From NCBI GenBank assembly GCA_016550425.1, contig JABXGS010000029.1, positions 1 to 40,833 of the forward strand: 40,833 bases of DNA, written 5' to 3'. Both the position numbers and the translations under genes were made by a program. Source of the stretch: an archaeon (GTDB lineage Archaea > Asgardarchaeota > Hermodarchaeia > Hermodarchaeales > Hermodarchaeaceae). Below, one piece after another: positions 10,160 through 23,000 of this stretch. Positions within the stretch are counted from its first letter, which is position 1, and each line of letters starts with the position of its first letter. Below the pieces are notes generated by a model that ran no database searches, had not been told where the DNA came from, and was given only the letters and a program-made list of their open reading frames with translations.

Positions 10160-10184
10160 ATGAGGGTGCGACTTGCACTCTCAT
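10160..10184 (+). terminator. Stem-loop directly after surface protein gene 2 (possible terminator or 3' end element)
   Basis: ATGAGGGTGC and GCACTCTCAT form a near-perfect inverted repeat with one mismatch around a GACTT loop, starting nine bases after the stop codon. A T/A-rich stretch (10188-10199) follows. Archaeal termination mainly uses U-rich tracts, so the hairpin may instead stabilise the 3' end of the long mRNA. Confidence 0.4.
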
Positions 10185-10321
10185 CCCTTAATATTTATTC
10201 CACGATATTATTTTGTAAAAGAAACATTTCAAGAAAAACTGATAAAACCTCAAAAGTATGTTCTTAATTTAGCGGGGTATTCAACAGTAAATTCATCAAT
10301 TTGAGAATAGGGTGTATTAAA

Positions 10322-13300
10322 ATGGATAAAAAAGTGGGTCTTTTAACGATTTTTTTGTTTATGGCTCTGATTCTCTTCTCTCAACCAAACGAAATGACAC
10401 CAGATCATTCTGTGCGGGCTGCTGCACCTCCAAATTCTCCCTATGAAGGTTTGGGTGATTACCTCGATGTAACAGAATTTGCAAAAAATGACAGTACCCT
10501 CTTTACAAATGGAATTAATGGCACTACTTTTTCGTATCTTAGTAGCTGGTACCCCACGAGTCCTACAACATATTATGGTTATCACTTACACACATTAGTG
10601 TCTAACCTTCGCCGAACAGAAGACCCTGTCCCCAACGGTGATTTTGACCAATATGATGAACCTGGGAATAATTGGACATTAAAAGATTCTACAGGTGGAT
10701 TGGTCAAATCAATTGATAATGCGACTGGTGGGAATCCTGGTTATTGTCTTGACGCTGAACTAAAATATGGAAATGTTCCAAATACTGCCTACGCTTGGAT
10801 AGATAACGACTTTACCTATACTTCATCCATCACCCCGGATAGCCTTCGTCTATATTTTGATATCCGCTTTTCTCAAGATATTTCCCAAGCCGGATGGTTA
10901 CATATCAAAGTATCAGTCAGATACCAAGCTTCAGAAGTTGGAAGCTGGACGAATACGACTGATCTCTATAATCCAACAACTTGGGATTCTCTCAGTTTTC
11001 TAACAGCTGCAGTCAATGGAACCGTGACTATTCGCATCACGATTGAAAAACAGGGTGGTGGCGGTGCTAACACAAAAGGACATATTTACTTTGATAATTT
11101 TCAATACGTCATTGGCACAGACAGTAAGCCTAGTGAAGTAGGATTGTCTCTTAACGGAACCGCAATCTCCGATACTGTGGGCAATGCAGGAGAAGTTGAC
11201 ATTTATGCTGATCCAAGCTCAAAAGATCAGATACCCTTAGCATCATGCTGGGCTTCGGATAGCTTCTTTGAATTCAGTTCGTCTACTTACGGTGACATCA
11301 GCTTTCATTACGAATATTCCATGTACATAAAGAGTGAGAATCTTGCTGCGGCCTCTACCGATTTCTCAACGATTGCCGATGAACTCCCCTCTTGGCATAT
11401 CAACTATACAATTCCAGACTCACGTCCTCCCGATGGATATACGGGCTATAGTTTTGGTTTGTACTTACGTTCAACTTGGAACCTCATTGAGGTAAGAAAT
11501 GGTACTAATGATATTATTCCCATAAGCCAATACACCTATAACACAACCAGTCAGTTCTTCAAATTCAATGAAGGTCTAGCCTCTGTCGGTGACACATTCC
11601 GAATTATTGCTTCTAGCCTGAATTATGTCTTGGAAATATACCCCCAAAAGAGTAGCAGTGGATCTGGTCCTTGGACCAATCTATCCTCAAATGACTATTA
11701 TCTAAAGGATGACTGGCTAAGAATCCTTGCTACATTACGACCCATCGGATCTTCAGATAATACCGCCGATGTGTCGATATTCTATCCCAACGGAACGCTT
11801 TGGAATACTGATTCCTCCCCGACAATTGATTCAACTAAGGCTACCATTACGAGCTCAGCGTGGCAAATCAACCAAATCGACACAGATAATGCAGGTAGTA
11901 AGTGGCAGATCTCTATCTCCTTTGATAATGACACACAATGTGGTATGCGTGCACAATTCTTCACAGTCGCCATCGAGACAGCTGTAGAAAAAATCGATCC
12001 CGACCCAGGCACGCGTGTTCTCTGGGGGAAAACAGTCTTTGTAAATGTAACCTGGGCGAACAATGATACTGGAGCATTCATCCCGGGTGCTTCTGCACGG
12101 ATTCGATACATTGATCGTAATCTCCAAACCCGATATGAAAATATGACCGCAAATGGCCAAGGTGCATATGAGCTAGACTTTAGCACAAATTTGATGAGTC
12201 CTGATCGGGCTGCTGAATTCTTTGTTGAATTATTCCATTATGGATATGTGAACGTGACAGGAACCCAACTCCGCTACACGATCAATTTAGTTAATGATTT
12301 AGAATACACATTGATTCGACCTTCCCAGCAAACAGGGCCCACTGAATATACGGCAGAAACAACCAGTGCTGAAGGCTATATTAGCCAAGTTAAATTCTAC
12401 GATTTATATGAACAAGCCTATGTGCGTAATGATACAGGAGCATGGAATGAAAACGTGCGGGTAAACTTTACTCGCTATCATTGGTCCGGATCCGACTGGA
12501 CTTATATTGCTCCAGGAAGTTTCACTCCTAACGCTTCTGCTCCAACTATTTTCGAGAAGGTTGATTCCCAATATTCTGGTGTTACACGAGTAAAATATGA
12601 AGTCACTATGCGAATTGAAAACGCAGCATGGGATTATCAACAGCAAAACTTCACAATTATCATCCAAATTGTTCTAATCGCTACAGACATGGATGCCGTG
12701 CGAACAACAACCTCATATCCACCATCCGGTGATGGATGGAGCCAATATAACAACAATACTGATACATACGAAGTGCGTCTCTATTGGAATGAAAATTTCA
12801 ATATCACAGTGTTTTATCACTTCGCAGAGAACGGCACTGGAATTCCGGGCGCGACAGCACATCTCATCATTGGAACATCGAAAAGAACCCTAAATTCGCT
12901 CTCAAATGGGTATTATGGCATCATACTAGACACCAATGATGTTGGACTTGGAATCACTGATATTTTAGTGAATGCAAGCTATCCCACCTTTGCATCCCAA
13001 ACAATTCAGATTAGAATGATTGTCGAAGCACGGAAAACAGAACTCTCGAAGGACTATTTTAGCTCCTTAGTTGATCTTCCGTATGAGGATGATTTCACCG
13101 TAACCTTTACGTTCAGCGATATTGTTACAGGTATTCCTTCTTCAATAACCGATGCTGTTGAATCCATACTAGGTTATCCTAGTGGTAACTTTACTGTCTC
13201 TAATAATGGGGATGGAACTTATACCATTACATTCTGGGGAAACATTACCGAAACCACTTACTATGTAACTGTCATGTTCAGCCGCACCAATTGTACAACT

Positions 13301-16300
13301 CAATCTAAGTACTTTGAAATTACGGTACGCCCGATACAAACCACTGGGTTCGGTCTTGCTGACTCGGTTTCAATTCCTTGGAGCCAAAATGTAATTATCA
13401 CGTTATCATACAATGACACCGACCACGGCATTATTCCCATTTATGGAGCAGATTTGACATACGTTTCAACCACTGGATTCTTTAACTCTTCAACTGATAT
13501 TCTAGGCATCGATTATTGGCTATTCTATAATCCTGATGGATCCTATACTTTGATTCTCAATACAACACGAGTAGGATCGGGTATGCATCCATTTACGCTT
13601 ATCATTACCTTAGGCAAAAATCATTACAACACTGCTGATGTTTTTGTGTCCTTCCAAGTCCGTGACAATCTCACTGTACTACAGCGGCAATCCCTTGATC
13701 CAGGAACCACTGTTCCCTGGGGTGATAACCTAGTCATTGTTTTTACATACTCTAATCTAGATGATAGTGGTTCTCCAATTCCTGGAGCCAGCATTGACTG
13801 TGATTGGGACGAATTTTATTGGAGCTATTACTATAACACTACCCTACAGGCTTATGTGCTTATTATCCAAACAGCAAGCCGATTAGAAGGAAGTTATACA
13901 GTCACGATAAGTGCCAGCAAGGCTCACTACCAAGACTTTTCAATAATTGAAAATTTTGTCATACGGAAAATCCAAACAACTCTTGAAGCGGATCCTGATT
14001 ATATCCCGAATTGGCCTTTAAGCTTCAATATAACAATCCGCATCGACTACAATGATACAGACCATGGAGGACAAGTACCCTTTGCTGAAGTTGCCACCGA
14101 CTGGAATGCCAGCTATTATGCTATTATCTACTATGGAAATGGTACCTACGATTTAATTCTTAACACTACTTGTCGAGGCGTTGGAACCCATTCCGTTAAT
14201 ATTACACTCTGGCGAGACCACTTTGCACAACGAACCATAATAGTCTCTCTCACCTTAGTACCCATTCCGCTATTTGTTGAAGTTATTTCCTCCTCACCAG
14301 TTACGACTACTTATAACTCGACTGAATTGGTAGTAATCACAGCGCGTGTCACAGACCTGTATGGACGACTAATGAATGACTCTATGACCTCATACCATTG
14401 GCTAGGAGGAAATGGAACTATGGTATTTGTCGGAGCTGGAGTATACAACGTCTCTTTTGGAGCCGCCGCAGATACAGGAGCCTATGTCGTAACTATTCAA
14501 GCAAACAAAACTGGCTACCAAATCGGTACCGGATTCATCATGCTTAATATCCTACCCACTGACACTATTCTTAGCCCAATAACCTCAAGTATCCAAGTCG
14601 TTGTAGGCGAAAGCTTCGAAATATCACTTAACTTCACAACAATTTATGGCACAGGCATTGTGGATGCCACTGTAACATACCTTTGGGCATCTAACCGAAC
14701 GGGATTCCTCCTATTTGTTGGGAACAATATCTATAATGCCACGCTAACTAGCGCTGGTTTAACAAAAGCCCAATATATCATCTATGTCACAGCCGGAGGG
14801 CCAAATGCCATCGAACGAACAACGACCATAAGCGTGACACTAATGCTAATTCCAACAGAACTCCAAGCTTTTCCGAGCATCCAGGAGGTATATTATGGAT
14901 CAAATTTCACAATTCAAGTATTCTTCAAAGACACCCATCATGATTTACCCATTGATGGAGCAAACATCACGTATATCTGGGGCACGCTGATTGGAATACT
15001 TCAACCAAATGGAACATCTGGATGGTACATCACATTATTACCTTCTACAATCTACACCGAAGGACACTGGCAAGTAACTCTTACCGTTGATCACGAAGGA
15101 TATGACTTTGCTATTACCTCTGCTGAGATTTTTATTCGTGCACAACCGACGACCCTGGACCTAGTACTAATTCAAACCTATTTCGCACCACAAGATATTG
15201 AAACAAATTTGACAGGAATTACTTGGATTGTTCCTCGGGGTGAAATTCTCACGTTATACTTCAACTTCACAGACGCAACCAACACAACAATAGATGGTGC
15301 AACAGGATCCTACAGTTGGGATTACGGCATAGGCCTCCTTGTATATGAAAATGGCTTCTATGTCGCTACCCTAAATCTAACGCTAGCTGCTCCTGGCTCC
15401 TATTCAATCCAAGTCACATTGACCTTACAAAACTACGCAACTGGGCAAAGTCCTCGCTATGATTTATTCGTTATCCGTGTTCCCACCGAAATCCAAGTTA
15501 TCACAGATCCTGGAACAGTGGACACTGGCACATCTTGGAGTTTAGTAGTCTACTATAATGATACTTACCACAATCTACCAATAATTGGGGGCAATCTCAC
15601 AGTGACCATTCCAGAACTTGGTATTGATAGACAATACATGGTTGACAGCGGAAATGGATATTATTCATTCACAGTTCTACCTCTTTTCCTTGCTGACACA
15701 CTCCACATTGAAATAAACGCCCTTGGCGGTTTACAATATAGCTCTTCAACAGAAAACATCGTTGTTGTGGTCACACTAAGTCAAATGGTTCAAACCTCAA
15801 TTCAAATCGGCCTCATTGCCGCAGTAATAGGGATACTCATAATCATTTTTTGGCTCGCATACACGCGAGTTCTTGCCATCCCTTGGCTGGTCCGGAAAAT
15901 GCGAAAAATGAGCCGCACCATTGGTAAAGGCAAAACGCCTAAACTCTCAAAGGGTGATGTAGGTCGTATAGGCGCTCGACCTGAATTAATGACCCAAATT
16001 ATCGAACCCGCATACGAGACCATTCAAATTCCAATTCCTTCCACTGTGCTTCCCGCTGTCTTAGATTACGAGGAACGATATGCTGAAGATGAAGCCATCT
16101 GGGCTGAATTAAAGAAATTACCCTATATCGAACACGATCAGAAACTCGAATTATTTCAGGAAATGAAACGAATACCAGCCTCAGAACGTGTGTGGTTCAT
16201 CGAAGACCTGAAACAACAAATGGCCGACGGCACCAGATTTGCCCGCAAAGCCAAAGAACCCACTTTGTCTCCCGAACTAGAAAAGGAAATACAAGACCGG

Positions 16301-16642
16301 TTGAAACAATTCCCTCAATTAAGTTCTAACGAAAAAGAACGGATTGCCAAACAACTTCGCAACGTCCCCCAAGAAGAATGGAGTGAAATCTTTAGCACTC
16401 TAGCCATCGCTGAGAAGCCCCAGGTTGTCTCAGATGATGAAATACTCCGACCAGATGAATTACCAATAATAACTGAGGAAGAACGCCACAAATTACTCGA
16501 AGAATTGAAGGATCTCACTGAGGAAGAACGCCACAAGGTTCTACAAACATTTCGGGAGAAGAAAACTAAGGACACTGCAGAAGGGAAAGTCGTGAAAGGC
16601 AAAAAAAGATTTCAAGTTGACGAGCCAGACGATGAACAATAA
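10322..16642 (+). CDS. Giant type I membrane surface protein 3 (jellyroll-like N-terminus, about ten Ig-like repeats, three-hairpin cytoplasmic tail)
   Basis: I place the start at ATG 10322, after a GGGTG site (10310-10314), rather than at the upstream in-frame TTG at 10301; this gives 2106 residues beginning MDKKVGLLTIFLFMALILFS, a normal signal peptide. After it comes PNSPYEGLGDYLDV, shared with protein 4. Residues about 103-267 (VPNGDFDQYD to HIYFDNFQYVI) form a jellyroll-like domain as in proteins 2 and 4. About ten Ig-like units follow, with linkers such as IQTTLEA and IPTELQA and the recurrent YNDTDHG motif. Sequons are abundant. The transmembrane helix lies at about 1828-1850 and is followed by YTRVLAIPWLVRKMRKMS. 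The tail is about 255 residues and has three hairpin units: DQKLELFQEMKRIPASER, NEKERIAKQLRNVPQEEW and EERHKLLEELKDLTEEER. It ends in a basic then acidic stretch (KGKKRFQVDEPDDEQ). Function is unknown. Confidence 0.88.
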   Translation: MDKKVGLLTIFLFMALILFSQPNEMTPDHSVRAAAPPNSPYEGLGDYLDVTEFAKNDSTLFTNGINGTTFSYLSSWYPTSPTTYYGYHLHTLVSNLRRTEDPVPNGDFDQYDEPGNNWTLKDSTGGLVKSIDNATGGNPGYCLDAELKYGNVPNTAYAWIDNDFTYTSSITPDSLRLYFDIRFSQDISQAGWLHIKVSVRYQASEVGSWTNTTDLYNPTTWDSLSFLTAAVNGTVTIRITIEKQGGGGANTKGHIYFDNFQYVIGTDSKPSEVGLSLNGTAISDTVGNAGEVDIYADPSSKDQIPLASCWASDSFFEFSSSTYGDISFHYEYSMYIKSENLAAASTDFSTIADELPSWHINYTIPDSRPPDGYTGYSFGLYLRSTWNLIEVRNGTNDIIPISQYTYNTTSQFFKFNEGLASVGDTFRIIASSLNYVLEIYPQKSSSGSGPWTNLSSNDYYLKDDWLRILATLRPIGSSDNTADVSIFYPNGTLWNTDSSPTIDSTKATITSSAWQINQIDTDNAGSKWQISISFDNDTQCGMRAQFFTVAIETAVEKIDPDPGTRVLWGKTVFVNVTWANNDTGAFIPGASARIRYIDRNLQTRYENMTANGQGAYELDFSTNLMSPDRAAEFFVELFHYGYVNVTGTQLRYTINLVNDLEYTLIRPSQQTGPTEYTAETTSAEGYISQVKFYDLYEQAYVRNDTGAWNENVRVNFTRYHWSGSDWTYIAPGSFTPNASAPTIFEKVDSQYSGVTRVKYEVTMRIENAAWDYQQQNFTIIIQIVLIATDMDAVRTTTSYPPSGDGWSQYNNNTDTYEVRLYWNENFNITVFYHFAENGTGIPGATAHLIIGTSKRTLNSLSNGYYGIILDTNDVGLGITDILVNASYPTFASQTIQIRMIVEARKTELSKDYFSSLVDLPYEDDFTVTFTFSDIVTGIPSSITDAVESILGYPSGNFTVSNNGDGTYTITFWGNITETTYYVTVMFSRTNCTTQSKYFEITVRPIQTTGFGLADSVSIPWSQNVIITLSYNDTDHGIIPIYGADLTYVSTTGFFNSSTDILGIDYWLFYNPDGSYTLILNTTRVGSGMHPFTLIITLGKNHYNTADVFVSFQVRDNLTVLQRQSLDPGTTVPWGDNLVIVFTYSNLDDSGSPIPGASIDCDWDEFYWSYYYNTTLQAYVLIIQTASRLEGSYTVTISASKAHYQDFSIIENFVIRKIQTTLEADPDYIPNWPLSFNITIRIDYNDTDHGGQVPFAEVATDWNASYYAIIYYGNGTYDLILNTTCRGVGTHSVNITLWRDHFAQRTIIVSLTLVPIPLFVEVISSSPVTTTYNSTELVVITARVTDLYGRLMNDSMTSYHWLGGNGTMVFVGAGVYNVSFGAAADTGAYVVTIQANKTGYQIGTGFIMLNILPTDTILSPITSSIQVVVGESFEISLNFTTIYGTGIVDATVTYLWASNRTGFLLFVGNNIYNATLTSAGLTKAQYIIYVTAGGPNAIERTTTISVTLMLIPTELQAFPSIQEVYYGSNFTIQVFFKDTHHDLPIDGANITYIWGTLIGILQPNGTSGWYITLLPSTIYTEGHWQVTLTVDHEGYDFAITSAEIFIRAQPTTLDLVLIQTYFAPQDIETNLTGITWIVPRGEILTLYFNFTDATNTTIDGATGSYSWDYGIGLLVYENGFYVATLNLTLAAPGSYSIQVTLTLQNYATGQSPRYDLFVIRVPTEIQVITDPGTVDTGTSWSLVVYYNDTYHNLPIIGGNLTVTIPELGIDRQYMVDSGNGYYSFTVLPLFLADTLHIEINALGGLQYSSSTENIVVVVTLSQMVQTSIQIGLIAAVIGILIIIFWLAYTRVLAIPWLVRKMRKMSRTIGKGKTPKLSKGDVGRIGARPELMTQIIEPAYETIQIPIPSTVLPAVLDYEERYAEDEAIWAELKKLPYIEHDQKLELFQEMKRIPASERVWFIEDLKQQMADGTRFARKAKEPTLSPELEKEIQDRLKQFPQLSSNEKERIAKQLRNVPQEEWSEIFSTLAIAEKPQVVSDDEILRPDELPIITEEERHKLLEELKDLTEEERHKVLQTFREKKTKDTAEGKVVKGKKRFQVDEPDDEQ

Positions 16643-17021
16643 ATTCGATGGATAATTCGATTAAGATAAGTGTTGAAAATAATTGCAAAAACAACCCCAA
16701 GACCACTTCTAATTTGGTGTTAAATTGTATTACCTGTATCCGGTTCTTAATCTGGCAACGCAGCAGTTCGGATCTGATTTGGTTCAGACATCTCTTCCCC
16801 CTTAAGACTGAGGCTTAATAACTGCTGATTTTACTGAAGAATAAAGACTTAGGTAGAATGTAAACAAACTATCTCTGCAAAACAAAATCATAGTATGTCC
16901 GCTATGTTGTCTAGATGAATAATTCAGAAAATACTCATAAAGTTCCTTGCAACATATATTATTGATCGGCAACTAGCTTTGCTTTTTGACCGATTGGGAT
17001 ATCTTCGATGAGGTGTGGTGC
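16643..17021 (+). other. Intergenic region before surface protein gene 4
   Basis: This 379-base gap carries no gene that I can support on either strand. It holds a good TATA-like box near its right end and two weak short inverted repeats: TTAAG/CTTAA at 16802-16818 and CATAG/CTATG near 16890. No tRNA fold or conserved RNA was recognised. It is the longest gap in the four-gene array and probably marks an independent transcription unit for gene 4. Confidence 0.5.
16953..16961 (+). promoter_or_regulatory. Candidate TATA box of surface protein gene 4
   Basis: CATATATTA lies in an A/T-rich patch 60 bases before the chosen ATG at 17022. A start of transcription 25-30 bases downstream would leave a leader of about 35 bases that includes the GAGGTG ribosome site at 17010-17015. 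Pattern and spacing only. Confidence 0.45.
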
Positions 17022-20000
17022 ATGAGCCGATTAAAGATAGGACTGGTTACCATCGTAGCACTCTTCGCTGTTATCATTCTCTCACCATCCGGATTAACTA
17101 CAAATCCACTGGGAGCCGCAGCACCAAACTCTCCTTATGAGGGCGTTGGTGGATTAATCGATGTTTACGAGTTTGCAAAAAACGAAAGCAGCCTCACCTT
17201 TCAGAACGGTCTCAATGATACTGCATTTAGCTATCTTGGTAGCTGGTTTCCACAAACCCCAACAGTTTATCGTGGCTATCAACTTCATGCTGAGGTCACT
17301 AATCTCTTTGAAATCCACAATCCGGTACCGAACGGAGAGTTCAACCAATTTGAACCAGGAACCACTTGGACCGAAGAACTCAATACTCGTGGTATTGTTG
17401 AACACTGGGGTACAACTATTTTCGAAGGCAATCCTGCCCCTTGTCTAGATATAAATATTGATGATAGATGGGAAGATAATGCCGCCGAAGCCCGCTTTGA
17501 CAACACGTTCACCTACTCTTCAGATAAACAACCTTACAACTCAACCCTCGAATTTGACATCAAATACTCACCTACTATAACTCATAAAAAAGAACTACAA
17601 ATTAGAGTAGCCCTCATCTATCATACAACTGAAATTGGAGGGTGGTCAGAAACCACTGACATCTATGCGCCAACAAATTGGGACCATCTAAGTTTTAGTA
17701 CAGCACCCATCAACGGGTCAGCCAAGCTTCGGATCTCCATTATTTATTCTGGGGGAAAAACCAATTGGCTTACTGGTCATGTCTATTTCGACAACTTCCG
17801 TTATCGAATTCTAACCCAGCGGAGTCCAACTGAAGTGGCTCTAACCTTGAACAATACGGCTTTCGTTAATACTGGCAATAATAAGGGCGAAGTCGAAGTT
17901 CACGCTGACCCAGCAAATAAAGATGAAGCTTTACTTACAAATTGCTGGTCAACAACACAAGTCTTTCAATTCAACTCCCCATATAACCTGAACTTCCATT
18001 ATCATTACTCAATGTATGTAAAAACTGAGAAACTTGATGCTGCATCAACTCATTTCACTGCACCTGTCAATGCGAGTCCAATATGGGAGGTTAGTTACAC
18101 TACACCCAGTTCTCTTCCACCTTCAGGTCATTTAGGCTACACATTTGGATTATTTTTAAAACCTGGTTGGGCTCTGAGCTCTGTTGAAAATGACACAGGA
18201 GACGCTATCTCCGATTATCAGTTTAACACTTCAAGCCGATTCATTAAAATCGATGAGGATGTTCCTGGGCCGAATGAGGATTTCTCGATTCTTGCCTCCA
18301 GCACGAACTATATTGAAAGCATATCTCCTCAAATTAGCGCCACAGGGATTGGGGGCTGGACCACGCAATCAACGGACGATTACTTCGTGAAAGGCGATTA
18401 TATCCGTGTTGTGGCGGAACTACAGGCTTGGGATCCAATTGATAATGATGGTGAAGTCTCTATTTTCTTTCCAAACAGCTCGTTATGGCAAACTGATACC
18501 AATCCCACCATTTATTCTAATGGCACTTTGGTTAGTCAAATATGGTTGATTCCAACAATAAATGCTTCAGCAGCGGGAAGTGGCTGGCTTATCACTGTAT
18601 CCTATAACTCGTCAAGTCAATGTGGAATGCGAGAAAAGTTCATAACCGTTGCCATCGAGACCACTGCTACCAAAGTGACTCCATCAGATGGTACACGAGT
18701 AATCTCTGGCTCCACTGTGACAGTCGAAGTAAAATGGCAGAATCTCGACACGAGCGAATACATCAGAGATGCCAGTGCCAGAATTCGCTATTATGACCGG
18801 AATATGCAATTACAAACCGTAGGTATGACAGCGGATGGGCTGGGAGGCTACTCCACTGAATTTTCCACTAGTCTTATGCAACCAAGCATGACAGCAACTT
18901 TCTCTGTCGAACTATACCGATACGGATACGTTAACGCAAGCTCTGATGAAGGATCCCAAGTCGATTTCACAATTAATCTCGTTAATAATATCAACTATGC
19001 CATGATCAAACCGACCCAACAAACAGGCCCTGATGAATTTACAGCTGAAACTTCCAAATCCCAAGGTTACACAAGTTTGGTTAAATTCTATGATCCCTTC
19101 CAATCAGCATATGTCTTGAATAAGACCTCTTTATGGCCAACAGTTTTGGTTCAGTACGACTATTATGAAGACACTGGCTCGGGTTTTGGAAGTTCCCTAG
19201 CCTCGGGGAGCTTCAGCCAAAACGCTACAACTCGTGTTTTCTATAAAGAAGATCCCTCTTTTGGTGACGTTCATCGAGTCAAATATGAGGTTACCATGCG
19301 AATTATTGGAACCTCTTGGGAATTTGAACAACAAAATTTCACAATCATCATCAATGTCGTATCTTGGGCTACCGATCTTGATGCAGTTCGAACCTCAATC
19401 ACCTACCCTCCCACTGGGACTGGAGATGGATGGACTGAATACAACAACGTAACCGATAGTTATCAGGTCCATGTATTTTGGGATGAAACTTTCAATATCA
19501 ATGTCTATTATGAGAATATCAGCGCCTTACCTCATCATGGTATTGCATCTGCTACTGTCAACATTCTCATCGATACTTCATCATATCCCTTGACTGACCT
19601 TGGAAGTGGATATTATTTATACACGTTTGATACGCACGCTTTTTCTGTTGGTGTAATCGACCTTTATGTGACTGCCACTTTTACGGATCATGCAGCCCAA
19701 ACAATTCGAATTCAAGTTAATATTGATGCACGCGCCACCCAACTTACAAGTTCATACTCTCCAACCACTGCCCAATTTCCGTATGGTGGTGACCTTTCAG
19801 TTATGTTCAATTATACTGACGTGGTCTCAACATCTGTTCCGATCACAGGGGCTACGGTAACCGTTTCTGGGTACATTAGCGGAAAGTATTCGATTGCTAA
19901 CAATGGTGATGGAACCTACACTGTTACTTTCCAAGGAGATGTCTCAGAAACTATCTATTATGTCACCGTCTTGTTTAATGAGAGTAATTACGTAATCAAC

Positions 20001-23000
20001 TCAAAATATTATGAACTCACTGTACGTTCAATCCATACAGCTACTTGGGCTTCAACAGAAAATCCTTCAGTTCCTTGGGGAACTGCTGTTGTCATCACGC
20101 TCAAGTATAATGACAGTGATAATGGGTATATTGGCATCTCAGGTGCTGTGATAACCTTTTCTTGGATGGATAACCTACCTGGAATAGATTATTGGCTCAG
20201 TGATAATGGCGATGGTACATACACGTTCATTCTAAATACCTCCAAAGTGACCGCAGGCACCCAAGGTTTCACTGTGTCCTTCACTTTATCCAAAACACAC
20301 TATGATTCAGACCAAATTGATGTTACATTTCAAGTACGTGATATCCAAACGACTCTCTTCATCGTCGACGCTAAGGTAATGGGACAGACCACCACTTCAA
20401 TTCCCTGGGGTGAACCGCTTACCATAATCATCCATTACAATGATACCGAAAATGAACTCCAAATATCCAGTGCGAGCATCTCATGTAACTGGAACGCTTC
20501 TTATTGGGACGTCTACCATAATGCAACTGATAATGCCTATTATCTAACCATCTACACTGACAATAGCATCGAAGGTAGCTATACCATCCAAATATATGCA
20601 ATCAAAAGTCATTACGCCAATGGATTCAACATCCAAAGTTTTGTAATTCGAGAAATCCAAACTAGCCTCTCCGCCCTTCCCTCCTATGTCGCTTCTTGGC
20701 CTTGGGGAGACAATCTCACCATACGCCTCACCTATCAAGATTTAGACCATGGAGGCACCTACATTCCCTATGCCACAACCACAACTGATTGGGATATCGG
20801 ATTCTACACCTTCTATGATTACGGTAACGGCACCTACCTCCTCGTCTTAAACACTACCAATCGAGTAATAGGTCAACACGCGGTCCAAATCACTCTGAGT
20901 GATTCCCATCTAAGTCCTCATTTTGCGGAAAGAACCATTACGATTCTCCTAACTCTTGACCCAATCCCTATCCTCATCGACATTATCAGTCCATTAAGTG
21001 GACAAAATATCACTTGGTATAACGATATGCAAATCCTAACGGTCAACGTCACTGATCATTTAGGACGACCCATAAATACTGGAACAGCAGTCTACGCTTG
21101 GGCTGGTCGACCCAACGTCACTATGACCTTCCTCGGGAACGGAATATGGACTGCTACATTCCTTGCCGACGCAGAACCTGGGAGCTGGATTGTCACCATC
21201 ATCGCCACCAATCCCCCGAACTATCGAATCGGATCAGCATCCATCGCACTAATCATCCAAGAAACCACAACTCAACTAGAACAAATAACGCCGTTCCCTG
21301 TAACTACAATCGCTAATACCAGTTTTACCTTCCTTGTCAACTTCACCACCACAAATGGTCAACCCATTGAAGGCGCTACGGTCACATACAGTTTTGGCCC
21401 CCACAATGGTGTTTTCATTGACGAAACTCAAGGCGTCTACAACGCCACCATTAGCTCAACTGGTATGGGTGTAGGCTCATACACGCTTTACATCAGCGCA
21501 AGCAAAGCCACCATGCAAACTCAATGGATTCAAGTCACCGTGCATCTATCTCTAATTCCATGTAGTCTTGATCCCGAAGCCCCCGTAGTTAACGTCGATT
21601 GGGGCGATGACTTTACCGTGAATGCATACTTCTATAATATCTCTGGTTCACCAATATCCAGTGCTAATATTACCTTTAATTGGGCTGAGCAAACTGGCTC
21701 CCTTCTACCTAATGGTTCATTAGGCTGGTATACTATTACGCTTTCAAGCACTTTTTATCCTGCTGACTCTTTCTATGCCCTCACATTAACCGCTGATCAC
21801 CCCAGCTACGAATACCGTATTGCCATCGTAACAGTGAATATTCGCCGTCAAAGCACCGATCTTGTTTTAATGCAGGCTGAAGCCCACTACCAAACCACCA
21901 CTCGCACCCTAAACACAACACCCTGGGAAATCCCATGGGGTGATACTCTGGTGTTATATTTTAACTACACTGACAAAAACGGATTGAGTATCCCCAACGC
22001 AACCGGAGTATATAACTGGGGCTTCGGCACAGGTCCACTCGAGTATATTGACGGCTTCTATGTTGCTTCGATTGACCTGACGGGTGTTACTCCCGCTTCT
22101 TATCAACTCACGATTACCATGAGTAAACAAAATTATGAGACCAGACGTTCCTCCACATTCGAATTAATTGTCACCAAATTCCAAACAGAAATTACAATTT
22201 TAGAAGGAGTAACGAGCGTTACGGCAGGGGCACTCTTCCGGTTAGTCCTGTATATTTCGGATAGCTTTCACCAATTACCGGTTACACATGCAAATGTATC
22301 CCTCTCATGTGAATCACTACGTATTTTCAACTTACCATTTGAGAATCACAATAATGGAAACTACTCAATCTTCTTTAGTATCCCTCAACCAGGAAGACAT
22401 GAGTTCGTAGTCCATGTTGAAGTCGATGATCGATTTACTATCAATGATGAACCTATCACCTTTTTTGCAGAGACTAATCCAGTCGTACAAAACGTCATCA
22501 ATATCGGGGCAATCATTGCTGTTTTGGGCATTATAATCTTGGTGACTTGGTTGGCTTATGTACGAGTTTACTCGATTCCTTGGGTGGTGCGAAAGATGCG
22601 GAAAATGGCTCGTACAATCAGTAAAGGGCAAACACCGTCACTCTCCAAAGGCGAAATTGGTCGTATCTCTAGTCGACCCGATATCATGCAAGAAATTGTA
22701 GAAACGGCCTATCGAACTGTTGGGTTAGGAGGCGCATCAGTTGTCATTCCTGCTGAAATCGATTGGAGTGAACGCGAAGCCGAAGAGGATGCCATCTGGG
22801 CCCAACTCAAAGCACTGCCCTTCATCGAATATGAGCAAAAACTGGAACTCTTTCAGCAAATGAAGCTAATCGCGCCCTCTGAGCGCGTCTGGTTCGTTGA
22901 AGACTTGAGGAAACAAATGGCCGATGGCACACGTTTCGACCGAAAGATCAAGGAACCCGAACTCGACGAAGACCTTGAAACCCTCCTCCGAGCACGGCTT

